Notes: generated from the letters alone by a model not told the origin. Positions 36,082 to 45,152 are shown, counted from the stretch's first letter. The stretch: 64,000 nucleotides of DNA from Primorskyibacter aestuariivivens (GCF_028023675.1 NZ_JAQIOZ010000005.1:250282-314281); one strand, 5' to 3'. Numbers and translations: made by a program.

Positions 36082-39000
36082 TTACTTCAGCACGCTAAAG
36101 GTGACGTGGTTGGTGGCGCTTTGACCATCATCCTCGGCCACCTTGGTCGCGGCTTCGATCGCAATGCCCCGGGTCAGCGGTTGGAAATGCTTTTTCGCGT
36201 AATCCAGCGCGCCCTCAGCGGTCATGCCGTAGTCGCCCAGACCACCCTCGCGGCAGAAGGCCAGCATGGTCTCGCCGCTGCCCGGCTCGTCAAAGCGGAT
36301 CTGCAGGCCCGATCCCTCATAGGGGATGCGACGGGTCTCACCGGCCTCAAGGAAGCGCGGCCCCAGGATTTGGCTGGGCAGTTCCTCGATATTCTTGCTC
36401 TCTTCCACGTAAAAGATCTGCAATTCGCACTTCTTGTTGGCCTTGACCGTGAACTCCAGAAGATCGTTCACATAGACTTCCGTCTTGGGCACATGCAGCG
36501 CCAGCGTCAGACGGTCGGCCTTGGGCTCGTAGCTGGGAGGCTCGTAATCCACCGGCTCCTTGACGGCAGGCTCATAAGGCTCTTCCTCCTTCTTCACCAC
36601 TTCCTTGACGGCCTTTTCGACCTCTTCCTCATAGGCACCTTGATCATAATCGGCCGCTTCATGTTTCACCGCCTCATAGCCCCCGTCATAGCGGAAGGGC
36701 CGCAGGTCCGAGATGCGTTCGAGAATATCACCATAGTATTTCTCGATCTCCGACCGCTGGATCTTGCCGCCCGCATCAAGACGCGAAATCCAGTCGCTGA
36801 CGATCACCGTCAGGGTTGGATCGCCCATCCGGCCCGCACGGGTGCGGAAGGTGTCCACATCCATGTAGAAGTCCCGCGCCAGTTGCTCGAAATCGAGCGA
36901 GTGGAAATGCATGTCCGCGAGATAGGTGACAATCTCGCCCCCGCCCACTGAAGACGGCGCACGCAGGCTGGCCAATTGCCCCCCCGCCGTCACCGAGGTG
37001 GCATTCAGCTCTTCCAGCGACGACAGGAACGTGTCGCGGTCCTTCTGATAGTATTCGTCCAGAACATCGTTCTCGACATACATCTCCAGCAGGATTTCCA
37101 GCTCATCGCGCGAGAACCGGCGCGAAGCCAGAAGCACATCGCGCAGCTCGTCCTTCTTGGCGATCATACCGTTGTCATGGCAGTCGAAGCAGGAGCGCGC
37201 ATTCACGATCTCCACGCCTTTGCCAATCGGCTTGGTCCGGAAGGACACGATCGAAGCCGGGCCGACCAGCAGCCGCGCGCCGCGCGCATCGGACAGGTAA
37301 TAGCCCTGCAAGCCGTTCTCCAGGCTGAAGATCATCTCGCCGCCATCATGTTCGAACGGTTCGGTGCCAGACGGCGTATAGGGCAGATCCGGCGGGCCAT
37401 CGGGGAAGAGCGCCAGCGATTGCTGACCATCATCGCCCGCAAAGTCATAGGACTTCCAGTAATAGCCGTTCCGGGGCAGGTCGAAACGTTCCAGCATCCG
37501 GTTGTGATCGGACACGCCGGACGAGCCCGGCAGCATCGCTGCGCGGATCACATTGGCTTCCTGGATCTCGCGGTCCACGTCCACGCCGATGCGGCGCTCC
37601 AGATCCCGGATATGGCCGGTCAGGTCCAGCAGCATGTCGTAATAGGGCGCCTCGGACGCAAAGCGCGCCACCCAATCGGCGCGCATGATCGGCACATAGG
37701 CCCCGGTCGCGTCCGACAGAATCTTCAGAAGCGGATCGGAATTCGGGTCCACCGCATAGGGGTAGACCTGCGCCAGCTCTTCCCAGACCTCTTCGTCGAA
37801 ATCCGCATCCAGCGCGCCTTGGGTAAAGACACCGGTGGACAGCGCCAGCCAATCGTCGAAATCCCAGTCATAATCGCGCAGGTCAATGCGCACCACCGCG
37901 CCCTCGGTATTTTCCACCGGGACAACAGCGGCCACGCGCGGCCCGTTCGAGACCGAGTTGATGAACTTGTTGAAACCGGCATGCATGTAATGCATCGGGT
38001 TCTTCAACGCGCCCGCGTCATCACAGTCGATCTCGGCCAGGGGCATCTCTGCGAATGAGAAATAGCGGATATACTGGCGGTCACGCTCATCAATCGCGTT
38101 GATGTCGGCGGCCACGGCCAGCATGCGTTCATTGCGGGAGAACCCGGCAAAGAGCGGCGCGGGCACATCCTCGGCCGGGGTTTGGGCCACTGCTGCCGGG
38201 GCCTCGGGCTGCGCCGGGGTCGAGGCCACGGGCGTGCCGGTGTCGCCCAGGGCGATGATCCAGTCGCGCAGCACGTTCAGCTCTTCCGCGCTCATTTTCT
38301 GGCCCGTGGGCATCCGGCCCGCCGCGACCGATTCATATAGCGGCGAGGCGTTGGGATCGCCCGGCGTCAGCACGCGCTTGTCGAACTTCATGTCCGCAAT
38401 GTCGCCCGTCGGGAACACCCCGTTCCAGGTCTTGCCGGGCGCGTGGCAGGAGCGGCAGTAATCTTCGATGATCTGGTCTGCCTTGGCGACCAGCTGCGGA
38501 TCGGGACCCGCCGGTTTGGGCGCGGGCGCGCTTGCGTTCGACGGCGGCGGGGTGACCGGCTCGACCGGTTCCTGCGCCTTGCAATAGGCCTCAACCCGCT
38601 GCATCAGCTTTTTCGCGCCGGTGTAATCCGGGATCATCGGACCTGCAGGCGTGGCATCGCTGCGGGTGCCGCTGTCGTCGCCGGTCTCGTTATTCACCAC
38701 AACAATCGGCTCGGGATCAGGCACCGCACCACCACTGCCGCCGGTATCCTGTTCGGTGAGCGAGGCCACATCGAACGGCTTGCCCGTCAGATAGGCATAC
38801 ATCGCCGCCCGGTCGTGCAGCGACAGTTTCGAGGTCAGCCGCGCAATGCGCCGCATCGAAGTCGACACCATGGGGTTGCCATTGAGCTTCTTGGCCTGTG
38901 CCATTGCCCCGATGACAAAAGCGTCCGCCCCGTAATTGGCCAGCCGCGTGCCGGTAATGTCGGGAGCATATTCCCCCAGAATGCCAAATTCCCCCTCATA

Positions 39001-39642
39001 GGCGCGGGTCTTGTCCAGCTCGTATTTGAACCCATAGCCGGTATCGCGCGGCGTGTGACATTCGGCGCAATGGCCCACCGCCTCGACCAGATACTGTCCG
39101 CGCGCCATCTGCTCATCGGCAGGCGGGGTCAACGGATCGCGCTTGGACGACCACAGGTCCAGAATGGTCTGGCTCATATAGCTCAGATCGTGTTCGCGGC
39201 TTTCCGCATCCGACACCGGCAGCGACGCCATATAGGCCTTCAGGTCCAGCGCATCCTCGGGGGTCATCCGCGAATAGGACGGGTACGGAAAAACCGCGCC
39301 GAAATATGTCTCGCCCGACGGAGACACGCCGCGCAGCAGCGCATTGAGGAAATCCGCATTTGACCAGTCGCCAATGCCCGCCGCCTTGTGATGGGTGATG
39401 TTGGGCGCATAGAGCTCGCCAAACTTGGTCGAGATTTCCTGCCCCCCCGCGAGGATCGTGTCATCGCCGTCAACCGCGTGACAGGTGGCACAGCCCGAGG
39501 CGTTGAAGATCACTTCGCCATTGGCCATATCGGCCTGATAATCTGCGTAATCGCCGCCCGAGAACAGTTCCGGCGTATTGGCCAAAGCCATGGTGCCGCA
39601 AAGCGCCGCCGCAATGCTGAGTATGGCAATCGGTTTCATCAT
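36082..39642 (-). CDS. Large exported four-haem cytochrome c with DUF4384-like tail
   Basis: The 1186-residue protein begins with a signal peptide (MMKPIAILSIAAALCGTMALA). Four CxxCH sites bind c-type haem: CATCH 51-55, CAECH 192-196, CRSCH 396-400 and CFDCH 818-822. The first two belong to a two-haem cytochrome region like alcohol-dehydrogenase subunits (NITHHKAAGIGDWSNADF; MARGQYLVEAVGHCAEC). The third is a single cytochrome domain with MPTGQKMSAEELNVLRDWI. The fourth lies in a large unknown region (about 500-1000). A Tyr/Glu/Lys-rich linker (about 1015-1060) leads to a DUF4384-like C-terminus (LALHVPKTEVYVNDLLEFTV). It should act in the periplasm. It starts nine bases after the ferric-reductase-like gene ends. 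Confidence 0.85.
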   Translation of the reverse strand: MMKPIAILSIAAALCGTMALANTPELFSGGDYADYQADMANGEVIFNASGCATCHAVDGDDTILAGGQEISTKFGELYAPNITHHKAAGIGDWSNADFLNALLRGVSPSGETYFGAVFPYPSYSRMTPEDALDLKAYMASLPVSDAESREHDLSYMSQTILDLWSSKRDPLTPPADEQMARGQYLVEAVGHCAECHTPRDTGYGFKYELDKTRAYEGEFGILGEYAPDITGTRLANYGADAFVIGAMAQAKKLNGNPMVSTSMRRIARLTSKLSLHDRAAMYAYLTGKPFDVASLTEQDTGGSGGAVPDPEPIVVVNNETGDDSGTRSDATPAGPMIPDYTGAKKLMQRVEAYCKAQEPVEPVTPPPSNASAPAPKPAGPDPQLVAKADQIIEDYCRSCHAPGKTWNGVFPTGDIADMKFDKRVLTPGDPNASPLYESVAAGRMPTGQKMSAEELNVLRDWIIALGDTGTPVASTPAQPEAPAAVAQTPAEDVPAPLFAGFSRNERMLAVAADINAIDERDRQYIRYFSFAEMPLAEIDCDDAGALKNPMHYMHAGFNKFINSVSNGPRVAAVVPVENTEGAVVRIDLRDYDWDFDDWLALSTGVFTQGALDADFDEEVWEELAQVYPYAVDPNSDPLLKILSDATGAYVPIMRADWVARFASEAPYYDMLLDLTGHIRDLERRIGVDVDREIQEANVIRAAMLPGSSGVSDHNRMLERFDLPRNGYYWKSYDFAGDDGQQSLALFPDGPPDLPYTPSGTEPFEHDGGEMIFSLENGLQGYYLSDARGARLLVGPASIVSFRTKPIGKGVEIVNARSCFDCHDNGMIAKKDELRDVLLASRRFSRDELEILLEMYVENDVLDEYYQKDRDTFLSSLEELNATSVTAGGQLASLRAPSSVGGGEIVTYLADMHFHSLDFEQLARDFYMDVDTFRTRAGRMGDPTLTVIVSDWISRLDAGGKIQRSEIEKYYGDILERISDLRPFRYDGGYEAVKHEAADYDQGAYEEEVEKAVKEVVKKEEEPYEPAVKEPVDYEPPSYEPKADRLTLALHVPKTEVYVNDLLEFTVKANKKCELQIFYVEESKNIEELPSQILGPRFLEAGETRRIPYEGSGLQIRFDEPGSGETMLAFCREGGLGDYGMTAEGALDYAKKHFQPLTRGIAIEAATKVAEDDGQSATNHVTFSVLK

Positions 39643-39651
39643 CTGTTCCTT

Positions 39652-40917
39652 TCAGCGGAATTCGAATTCTTCAAAATGGACCGAAGCAGGCGATTTTCCC
39701 GCCGCTTTCAATCCGGATATCAGGGCCACCCGCATGGGAGCCGGGCCACAGAACCACATCCCGGCGCTTGTCAGATCGAACGGGACTTTCCCGGCCAGCA
39801 CCTCGGCGGTCAGGCGTCCGTCGGTTTGGCTGACATGCAGATCAAGCTCAAATCCCTTACATCGTTGCTCAGCCGCCCGCAGCCGGTCAAGCCCCACGGC
39901 CTCTTCGGCCTTGTTCACACAATAGACCAGACGGATGGTCCGAGTCTCGGCCTCAGTAAGGCTGTCGGCAAAAGCCAGAAACGGCGTGATCCCGATCCCG
40001 CCCGCAACCCAAAGCTGTTCCTTGGGCCCCTTGCGATAATCGAACCGGCCATAGCCGCCCTCGACCGTCATCTTGTCGCCAAGCTTGACCGCGTCACGCA
40101 GCCGACGGGTGTAGTCACCCAGACCGCGGATCGAGAACTGCACCTCGCCATTCTCACCGATCTTCGACACGGTAAAGGGATGCGGCTCGCGCAGCCCGTT
40201 GCGTTTGATCGAAATCACCGCAAAGGCCCCGGGTTTCGGGCGGATGCCCCGGCCCTTGGGTCTGGCATCCACGATGGTGGCAGCCGGGTGTTTTACAACG
40301 CCCGTAATCTCGTATCCGCGCGGGCGGAACGGGGCGAGAAACTGGGTGTAGAGAAAGCTCAGAATGCCCAGCGCCGCCATGAAATTCAGGTATTGCGCGG
40401 CAACGGCATTCATCGAAAACGGCACTTTCACAAAGAACTGGTGAAACGCAATGGCAATGAACACCACCCCCAGCACCCGATGCGTCCAGCGCCACAGCCC
40501 ATAGGGCAGCAGGTCGCGCTGCATCTTGATCACCGGCAGTTTCTTGAAAAAGCTGACGGCAATCAGGCCCAGCAGCACCGGAAAGGCGATCTCGGCCACA
40601 TCCACGGACGTCTTGGCCAGCCCGGTGGCAATGATCTGCCCCTCAAGGTCCATGCCCACGCCTTCGTGGAACAGCACCAGCGCCACCACCGTCACGCCGG
40701 TCCATTTATGCACCTGGTACAGCCGGTCGAGCCCTCCTACCCAGGCCTCGATCACACGCGGACGGGCCGACAGGAAGATGTTGATCGCCATCAGGCTGAA
40801 CGCGCTCGCCCCGGCACAAAGCGCCGCCACGCTCTGCAGGCTGGCATTGCCCGCAAAGAGCGCCACAAGCGCCGAAGGAACAGCGATACCGGCCAGAAAG
40901 ACGAGAAATGAGATCAT
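39652..40917 (-). CDS. Ferric-reductase-like transmembrane flavocytochrome
   Basis: The 421-residue protein has a membrane part (about 1-205) of six or so helices with two pairs of haem-b His: H70/H84 (YQVHKWTGV, VLFHEGVGM) and H146/H159 (RWTHRVLGV, IAFHQFFV). The cytoplasmic part has an FAD-binding barrel (GAFAVISIKRN; EPHPFTVSK) and an NAD(P)-binding lobe (VAGGIGITPFLAF; FCGPAPMR). It should carry electrons from NAD(P)H across the inner membrane. In this operon the likely acceptor is the periplasmic four-haem cytochrome encoded next. Use in iron reduction or oxygen reduction (NOX-like) is also possible. Confidence 0.87.
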   Translation of the reverse strand: MISFLVFLAGIAVPSALVALFAGNASLQSVAALCAGASAFSLMAINIFLSARPRVIEAWVGGLDRLYQVHKWTGVTVVALVLFHEGVGMDLEGQIIATGLAKTSVDVAEIAFPVLLGLIAVSFFKKLPVIKMQRDLLPYGLWRWTHRVLGVVFIAIAFHQFFVKVPFSMNAVAAQYLNFMAALGILSFLYTQFLAPFRPRGYEITGVVKHPAATIVDARPKGRGIRPKPGAFAVISIKRNGLREPHPFTVSKIGENGEVQFSIRGLGDYTRRLRDAVKLGDKMTVEGGYGRFDYRKGPKEQLWVAGGIGITPFLAFADSLTEAETRTIRLVYCVNKAEEAVGLDRLRAAEQRCKGFELDLHVSQTDGRLTAEVLAGKVPFDLTSAGMWFCGPAPMRVALISGLKAAGKSPASVHFEEFEFR

Positions 40918-41050
40918 GATGCAAAGGGTCCGGCAGTCTTGAAAATGTTAACGTATTCAAAAGACACGAAACCCCTGACCCAAAGTCAACGCCTTTGACG
41001 GGCTTTGTCAGGAAAACCATACCTTCCAAGGCAGGGTCGGGACCGGATTT

Positions 41051-41857
41051 TCAGGGTTTCACGGCTTTGACGAGCGCGCCAAGATTGCTCAGGACAAAAA
41101 ACAGGGCCGCCGCGCAGACGATGGACGGACCCGCCGGGGAATCAAGCAGCAAGGCTCCCTGCAGCCCCGCAACAACCGCCAGAGCGCCGATCATGGCGGC
41201 CAATATCGCCATCTGTTCCGGCGTCCGGGCAAACGGTCGTGCTGCCGCCGGCGGAATGATCAACATCGCGGCGATCAGCAAGACGCCAACCACCTTGATC
41301 GCGACGGCCACCACCAGCGCCAGCGCCAATGTCAGCACCATTTGCTCGCGGCGCGGATTGACCCCGGCGGCCCAGGCAAGCTCGTCGCTCAGCGTCGCGG
41401 TCAAGAGCGCCTGCCAGCGCCACAGGATCAGACCGACCACCAGCGCCGCACCGGCCCAGATGATCGCAAGATCCCCCTTGCCCACGGCCAGAACATCGCC
41501 AAAGAGATAGGACATCAGGTCCAGCCGCACATCCGACAGGAAGGACACCGCGACCAAACCAAAGGCCAGCGCCGAATGCGCCATCACGCCCAGCATCGTG
41601 TCCATGGCATAGCCCCGCCCGCTCAGCCCGCTCACGGCCAGCGCCATGATCAACGCCATGGCCAGAGCCCCCGCCAGCACCGAAATGGACAGCGCAAGGG
41701 CCATCGCCACGCCCAGAATGGCGGCATGCGCCGTGGCATCGCCGAAATAGGCCATGCGCCGCCAGACCACGAAACAGCCCAACGGCGCAGCAGCAAAGAC
41801 AACCCCCAGACCCGCCAGCGTCGCGCGCAGCATGAAATCGTCAAGAAACGCCATCAT
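41051..41857 (-). CDS. znuB: Zinc ABC transporter permease ZnuB
   Basis: The 268-residue integral membrane protein is an ABC-3 family permease with about eight helices, including VVWRRMAYFGDATAHAAILG, a conserved segment of metal permeases. LIIPPAAARPFARTPEQMA is also typical. The start at 41857 (ATGATGGCG) overlaps the znuC stop by four bases. It works with ZnuC and the periplasmic ZnuA to import zinc. It is the last gene of zur-znuC-znuB. Confidence 0.95.
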   Translation of the reverse strand: MMAFLDDFMLRATLAGLGVVFAAAPLGCFVVWRRMAYFGDATAHAAILGVAMALALSISVLAGALAMALIMALAVSGLSGRGYAMDTMLGVMAHSALAFGLVAVSFLSDVRLDLMSYLFGDVLAVGKGDLAIIWAGAALVVGLILWRWQALLTATLSDELAWAAGVNPRREQMVLTLALALVVAVAIKVVGVLLIAAMLIIPPAAARPFARTPEQMAILAAMIGALAVVAGLQGALLLDSPAGPSIVCAAALFFVLSNLGALVKAVKP

Positions 41858-42603
41858 TCCGCCGCCTCGTGGCTGTGATCGTGGTCGCAATGTTCATCAT
41901 GCTGGTGATCGTGCTCATGCCGGTAAAGCGCCAGTGCCCCGCCCGTCCCCGTTCCGAACAGGGCGCGGTATTCCGGCGCGCTGGCCACCGCTTCGGGCTG
42001 GCCTTCGCAACAGATATGCCCATTGAGGCAAATAACCCGGTCTGACGCGCTCATCACCACGTGCAATTCATGGCTGACCATCAGCACGGCACAGCCCAGC
42101 TCCCCCCGCACTTCTTCAATGCGCCGGTAAAAGGCGGCAGAGCCCGGTTGATCGAGGCCTTGCGTTGCCTCGTCCAGAAGCAAAAGCTGCGGATCATCAA
42201 GGATCGCGCGCGCCAGCAGAACACGCTGAAACTGTCCGCCCGACAGCCCCGACATCTGGCGATCTGCCAGTTCCGGCACACCTGCGCGCTCCAGCGCGGC
42301 ATCGCGGCGCGCCCGGGTCGCATGCCGGGGCAACGACAGGAATCGCGCCACCGTCATCGGCAGGGTTGGATCAATATGCAGACGCTGCGGCACATATCCC
42401 ATGCGCAACCCGGACTGGCGCGTCACCCGCCCCTGCACCGGGGTAAGCGCCCCGACCAACGCCTTGAGAAGCGTGGATTTGCCCGACCCGTTGGGCCCGA
42501 CAATCGTGACGATCTCGCCCGGTTCGATGGCGAAATTCACATGCTGCAAAACGGTGCGCCCGCCCTGCGCCACGCTCAAATCGGCCATGGATACAAGGCT
42601 CAT
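41854..42603 (-). CDS. znuC: Zinc ABC transporter ATP-binding protein ZnuC
   Basis: The 249-residue ATPase has Walker A VGPNGSGKSTLLKAL, signature LSGGQFQRVLLARA and Walker B LLLLDEATQGLD. The C-terminal tail is His-rich (YRHEHDHQHDEHCDHDHSHE), a mark of zinc rather than other metal transporters, and could sense or buffer zinc. The start at 42603 (MSLVSMADLSV) overlaps the zur stop as ATGA. ZnuC powers ZnuB. Confidence 0.96.
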   Translation of the reverse strand: MSLVSMADLSVAQGGRTVLQHVNFAIEPGEIVTIVGPNGSGKSTLLKALVGALTPVQGRVTRQSGLRMGYVPQRLHIDPTLPMTVARFLSLPRHATRARRDAALERAGVPELADRQMSGLSGGQFQRVLLARAILDDPQLLLLDEATQGLDQPGSAAFYRRIEEVRGELGCAVLMVSHELHVVMSASDRVICLNGHICCEGQPEAVASAPEYRALFGTGTGGALALYRHEHDHQHDEHCDHDHSHEAAE

Positions 42604-43082
42604 TCCTCTGCTCCGGCCTGACATTTCGGGCATAGCCCCTCGGCTTCGACAACCGCGCGCTCCACGCGAAACCCCGCCGCGCTGGCCAGATCGTTCAGCA
42701 CAATCTCACCCGGGCGCGCCTGCACTTCGGCCACGGCCTTGCACCCCCGGCAGATCAGGAAGACTGGCGAATGATCGGCGCCCGGATGCGCACAGCCAAC
42801 AAAAGCATTGAGCCGCTCGATCTTGTGCGCAAACCCGTGTTTCACGAGGAATTCCAAGGCCCTGTAAGCGACCGGCGGCTGCGACCCAAACCCTTCCTCG
42901 CCCAGGGTTTCAAGCAGGTCATACGCCCCCATGGCGCGATGTTCGGTCAACAGGATTTCCAGCACGCGGCGACGCACCGGCGTGAATTGCAACCCATGCG
43001 CTGCGCAATAGGCGTCTGCGGCCGCGATGCCTTCGCTGCGGCAATGGGAATGATCATGTTTGGCAAATCCGATGGTCTGCAT
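42600..43082 (-). CDS. zur: Zinc uptake regulator Zur (Fur family)
   Basis: The 160-residue protein has the Fur fold: winged helix with LQFTPVRRRVLEILLTEH and GSQPPVAYRALEFLVKHGF, then CRGCK and LCPKC, the two CxxC pairs for structural zinc, and the site residues in GCAHPGADHSPVFLIC. The His-rich N-terminus (KHDHSHC) and its operon with znuCB point to Zur rather than Fur or PerR. With zinc bound it represses the uptake genes. Divergent znuA starts 89 bases away, with Zur-box candidates between. Confidence 0.95.
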   Translation of the reverse strand: MQTIGFAKHDHSHCRSEGIAAADAYCAAHGLQFTPVRRRVLEILLTEHRAMGAYDLLETLGEEGFGSQPPVAYRALEFLVKHGFAHKIERLNAFVGCAHPGADHSPVFLICRGCKAVAEVQARPGEIVLNDLASAAGFRVERAVVEAEGLCPKCQAGAEE

Positions 43083-43110
43083 TCTGGCCCGTCCGTCAAG
43101 ATTTGGGGTT

Positions 43111-43163
43111 GATACGTTATACTATGACATGTAGCAAGGCGCGTCGAATGTAATAAGATAACA
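43111..43163. promoter_or_regulatory. Candidate Zur boxes between zur and znuA
   Basis: GATACGTTATACTATGAC (43111-43128) agrees at 13 of 18 positions with the alphaproteobacterial Zur consensus as I recall it, GATATGTTATAACATATC. A second, weaker site around TGTAATAAGATAACA (43149-43163) lies nearer to znuA. Placement between the divergent zur-znuCB and znuA genes fits joint repression of both sides. Confidence 0.6.
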
Positions 43164-43171
43164 GGTCGCAC

Positions 43172-44194
43172 ATGATGATCCGCCCGCTTCTTTCCGCCCT
43201 GCTGCTCAGCACCGCCACCCCGCTTCTGGCTGATGTGCCCAAGGTTGCCACCGACATCGCCCCGGTTCACGGGCTTGTTTCGCGGGTGATGGACGGGGTG
43301 GGCAGCCCGACGCTCATTATTGGTCCGTCCGCGTCACCGCATCACTACGCCATGCGCCCGTCCGAGGCCCGCGCGCTGCAAGAGGCCGATATGGTGATTT
43401 GGGTGGGTGAGGAACTGACCCCGTGGTTCGGGGACCGGATTGCCACGCTGGCCCCCGAGGCGCTGTCACTGGACCTGATTCATGCACCGGGTACGGTGCT
43501 GCTGGATGTGCGAAAGGCGATGATCTTTGCTGCGGCGGACGACCATGACGAGCATGACGAGCATGACGAGCATGACGAGCATGATCATGGCTACGACGAG
43601 GACAAGGCGCATTCCGACGACCACAGCCATGAAGACGATCACGCAGACGCGCATGATGATCACGGCCATTCGCACGAGGGCACCGATCCGCACGCTTGGC
43701 TTCTGGTCGAAAACGCCCGCGCCTGGACCCGCCACATCGCCGTTGCACTGACCAAGGCCGATCCGGACAATGCTGCGACATATGCCAGCAACGCCGACGC
43801 CGCGATTGCCGAACTGGAGGCGCTGGAGGCCGAGATGAAATCCGTTCTGACGATCCAGAACGCGCCCGGCTTCATCGTTTTCCACGACGCCTACCAATAT
43901 TTCGAAGAGGGTGTCGGGCTGCGCGCCGTGGCCGCGCTATCCGGGTCTGACGCCGCTGATCCCGGTCCGGCCCATATCCGTGCCGTGCAGGATCTGATCG
44001 AAACGGAAAATGTGGGCTGCGCCTTTACCGAACCGCAATTCGACACGCGCCGTCTCGACACCGTGCTGGAAGGCACGAAGGCCAAGCCCGGCGTGCTCGA
44101 CCCGATCGGCCGGAGCATCGAGACAGGTCCGGGCTTTTACCCGGCTCTGATCCGGCAGCTCGGCGCATCCATGGCGGAGTGCCTGAACAGCTGA
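43172..44194 (+). CDS. znuA: Zinc ABC transporter substrate-binding protein ZnuA
   Basis: The 340-residue protein has a signal peptide (about 1-20) and the cluster A-I metal-binding fold. Predicted zinc ligands are His in SASPHHYAMRPS, HAWLL, and VFHDAYQYFEE, plus a late acidic ligand. An exceptionally long His/Asp/Glu loop (about 122-168), with DEHDEHDEH and HSHEDDHADAHDD, may collect zinc. It binds zinc in the periplasm and hands it to ZnuBC. It is divergent from zur-znuC-znuB under probable Zur control. Confidence 0.95.
   Translation: MMIRPLLSALLLSTATPLLADVPKVATDIAPVHGLVSRVMDGVGSPTLIIGPSASPHHYAMRPSEARALQEADMVIWVGEELTPWFGDRIATLAPEALSLDLIHAPGTVLLDVRKAMIFAAADDHDEHDEHDEHDEHDHGYDEDKAHSDDHSHEDDHADAHDDHGHSHEGTDPHAWLLVENARAWTRHIAVALTKADPDNAATYASNADAAIAELEALEAEMKSVLTIQNAPGFIVFHDAYQYFEEGVGLRAVAALSGSDAADPGPAHIRAVQDLIETENVGCAFTEPQFDTRRLDTVLEGTKAKPGVLDPIGRSIETGPGFYPALIRQLGASMAECLNS
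43547..43582 (+). repeat. Four 9-base GACGAGCAT repeats in znuA
   Basis: Four exact copies of GACGAGCAT encode DEH-DEH-DEH-DEH in the zinc-loop of ZnuA, preceded by a shortened GACCAT unit. Perfect DNA identity suggests recent slippage and possible length change between strains. Confidence 0.9.
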
Positions 44195-44201
44195 TAGCAG
44201 C

Positions 44202-44220
44202 GGGCGGGCCTGTCCCGCCC
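44202..44220. terminator. Hairpin between convergent znuA and inositol phosphatase genes
   Basis: GGGCGGG-CCTGT-CCCGCCC, a perfect 7-bp GC stem, lies eight bases after the znuA stop and ten before the stop of the opposing gene. No T-run; a two-way terminator or transcript-stabilising structure. Confidence 0.5.
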
Positions 44221-44229
44221 CTCACAGGC

Positions 44230-45015
44230 TCAGCCGCGGATCACCTTGGCAAAGGCGTCGAACAGCCCTTCGTTACCGCAAATCAGGCTGCCGGACTCCA
44301 GCGGGTCCGCCTCGGGGTCGATGCCTTCGAGAAAAGCCCCCGCCTCGCGCGCGATGAGAGACCCGGCGGCGGTGTCCCAGATGTCCAGCCCGCGTTCCCA
44401 GAACCCGTCAAAGCGGCCCGCCGCCACGTAAGCAAGGTTGAGCGACGCACCGCCCCAGTGCCGAACGCCGGCAACAGCGGGCATCAGACGGCTCAAATCA
44501 TGGATGGTCGCGGGCAGATCGCCCTTCCCGGCAAAAGGTATGCCCGTGGCAAACACCGCCTCGGACATGCGGCGACGATCCGACACGCGGATACGGCGGT
44601 CATTCATCCAGGCACCGCTGCCCTTCTCCGAGAAAAACATCTCGTCCTTGGCTGGATCATAGATCACGGCGGACACGATCTTGCCCTTGTGCTCAAGCGC
44701 GATGGACACCGCCCAATGCGGCAACCCGTGCAGGAAATTCGTCGTGCCGTCCAGCGGATCGACGATCCAGCGGCGGGTTGGGTCCGCCCCCGGCTCTTCG
44801 CCGCTTTCCTCGCCCAGCCAGCCATAGGTCGGGCGCGCTTCCATCAGCATCTCGCGAATGATCTGTTCGGCGGCAATATCCGCGCGGGTGACGAAATCCG
44901 ACGCGCCCTTGGAGGACACCTGTAGGTTCTCGACCTCGCCGAAATCCTTGACCAGCGAGCGGCCCGCCTTGCGCGCCGCCTTGAACATGATGTTGAGATT
45001 TGCGCTGCCCTGCAT
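44230..45015 (-). CDS. Inositol monophosphatase family protein
   Basis: The start at 45015 (MQGSANLNIMFKAARKAG) has a GGAGC site and gives 261 residues. Metal-binding motifs of the IMPase family are present: GWLGEESG, WIVDPLDGTTNFLHG and GLDIWDTAAGSLIAREAG. Relatives include SuhB, which dephosphorylates inositol phosphates and takes part in rRNA transcription, and bisphosphate nucleotidases. Length and motifs are closest to SuhB-type proteins, but substrate choice is not resolved. It converges with znuA. Confidence 0.9.
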   Translation of the reverse strand: MQGSANLNIMFKAARKAGRSLVKDFGEVENLQVSSKGASDFVTRADIAAEQIIREMLMEARPTYGWLGEESGEEPGADPTRRWIVDPLDGTTNFLHGLPHWAVSIALEHKGKIVSAVIYDPAKDEMFFSEKGSGAWMNDRRIRVSDRRRMSEAVFATGIPFAGKGDLPATIHDLSRLMPAVAGVRHWGGASLNLAYVAAGRFDGFWERGLDIWDTAAGSLIAREAGAFLEGIDPEADPLESGSLICGNEGLFDAFAKVIRG

Positions 45016-45152
45016 GTCCGGCTCCGTGGATCGTGGTCCCGGCATCGTGCGGGATATGGGTAATCAGGCCGCGCGTATACGCCGCCTGATCAGACTTGCC
45101 AAGGCCCGTCCTGGCTTGGACTGAATGCCGACCCCGAGGGCCGTGCGGCGTG

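Noticed and set aside
36976..40911. Plus-strand open frames opposite the cytochrome and flavocytochrome genes
   Set aside because: Shadows of the minus-strand genes, which carry CxxCH and flavin-binding motifs; no ribosome-binding sites or domains on the plus strand.
40984..40989. TTGACT as the -35 of the caspase/cytochrome operon
   Set aside because: On the minus strand no acceptable -10 follows at 16-18 bases (TGTCTT is poor), so I do not annotate a promoter.
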